Assembly: GCA_019115345.1 (NCBI GenBank)
Contig: DXDV01000275.1
Coordinates: 1-5,165 of the forward strand
Direction: 5' to 3'
Source: Candidatus Intestinimonas stercorigallinarum
GTDB lineage: Bacteria; Bacillota; Clostridia; Oscillospirales; Oscillospiraceae
Length of the DNA stretch: 5,165 bases
The stretch's first letter is position 1, and each line of letters opens with the position of its first letter. The notes beneath the pieces were generated by a model. It ran no database searches. It was not told the origin of the DNA and saw nothing but the letters and a program-made list of their open reading frames with translations. A program made the position numbers and the translations under genes. Of the stretch, positions 4,828 through 5,165 are shown in pieces.

Positions 4828-5165
4828 ATGAGCAAGAAAGTCGCCGTGGTCATGGGCTCCGACAGCGATCTGGAGACCATGAAGCCCTGCATCGCCCGGC
4901 TCCAGTCCTTCGGCATCCCCACCGAGGTCCGGGTCATCTCCGCCCACCGCACCCCCGCCGCCGCCGAGCGGTTCGCCTCCCAGGCCAGGGAGGACGGCTT
5001 CGGCGCCATCATTGCCGCCGCCGGCAAGGCCGCCCACCTGGCGGGGGTCATCGCCGCCTACACCACCCTCCCCGTCATCGGCGTCCCCATCAAGACCTCC
5101 ATGATGGGCGGCCTGGACTCCCTCCTCTCCATGGTCCAGATGCCCAAGGGCATCCCCGTGGCCTG
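4828..5165 (+). CDS. purE: PurE, N5-carboxyaminoimidazole ribonucleotide mutase (3' end outside window)
   Basis: The first 112 residues of a protein that is usually about 160-170 residues. PurE converts N5-CAIR to CAIR in de novo purine synthesis in the cytoplasm, normally with PurK supplying N5-CAIR. Visible class I features are MGSDSD (9-14) in the phosphate-binding loop, SAHRTP (38-43) with the catalytic-type His40, AGKAAHL (65-71), and the C-terminal DSLLSMVQMPKGIPVA (97-112). Escherichia coli PurE has Gly-Gly where this protein has Gly-Lys before AAHL; I recall the Lys form from clostridial class I proteins. AGGAGG (4816-4821) lies 6 nt before ATG 4828, which sets the start. Other pur genes probably follow in an operon to the right. 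Expression likely depends on read-through of the terminator at 4753-4790. Confidence 0.97.
   Translation, partial: MSKKVAVVMGSDSDLETMKPCIARLQSFGIPTEVRVISAHRTPAAAERFASQAREDGFGAIIAAAGKAAHLAGVIAAYTTLPVIGVPIKTSMMGGLDSLLSMVQMPKGIPVA

Overview
The window looks like chromosomal DNA from a GC-rich member of the Clostridia, most likely an Oscillospiraceae gut bacterium of the Flavonifractor/Pseudoflavonifractor/Lawsonibacter kind. The support is strong G/C preference at third codon positions, AGGAGG/GAGGTGA-type ribosome binding sites, sigma-A-like promoters in short AT-rich islands, and protein families typical of Gram-positive envelopes. The genus is inference; no marker gene is present.

Layout. 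Positions 1-9 may hold the first codons of a minus-strand gene that leaves the window. Positions 48-332 are a dense cluster of hairpins with two direct copies of one two-hairpin module; it probably terminates transcription and looks like a REP/MITE-type repeat. A minus-strand gene (330-863) encodes a small membrane-anchored DUF4330 protein. A compact divergent promoter region (911-958) separates it from a plus-strand operon. The operon has a leader of about 240 nt dominated by a 23-position inverted repeat, then a 743-residue protein fusing a GT4 glycosyltransferase to a CsaB-type polysaccharide pyruvyl transferase, then a TTG-started glycosyltransferase resembling TuaH. After a 301-bp intergenic region with a promoter, a 21-codon ORF and a strong terminator hairpin, purE starts and runs off the right edge.

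How the genes work together. The fusion protein and the second glycosyltransferase probably build and pyruvylate a secondary cell wall polymer, the kind of ligand that SLH-domain proteins bind in other Firmicutes. The DUF4330 protein is transcribed divergently from the same promoter region and may also act at the envelope, but its role is unknown. purE starts de novo purine synthesis genes and is functionally separate. The purE terminator sits between the only visible promoter and the gene, so purE expression probably depends on regulated read-through.

The points most worth a second look are the foldback leader before the fusion gene (structured RNA or TA-flanked MITE), the purE leader with mutually exclusive pairings around a small ORF, and the duplicated hairpin module that reaches the DUF4330 stop codon.
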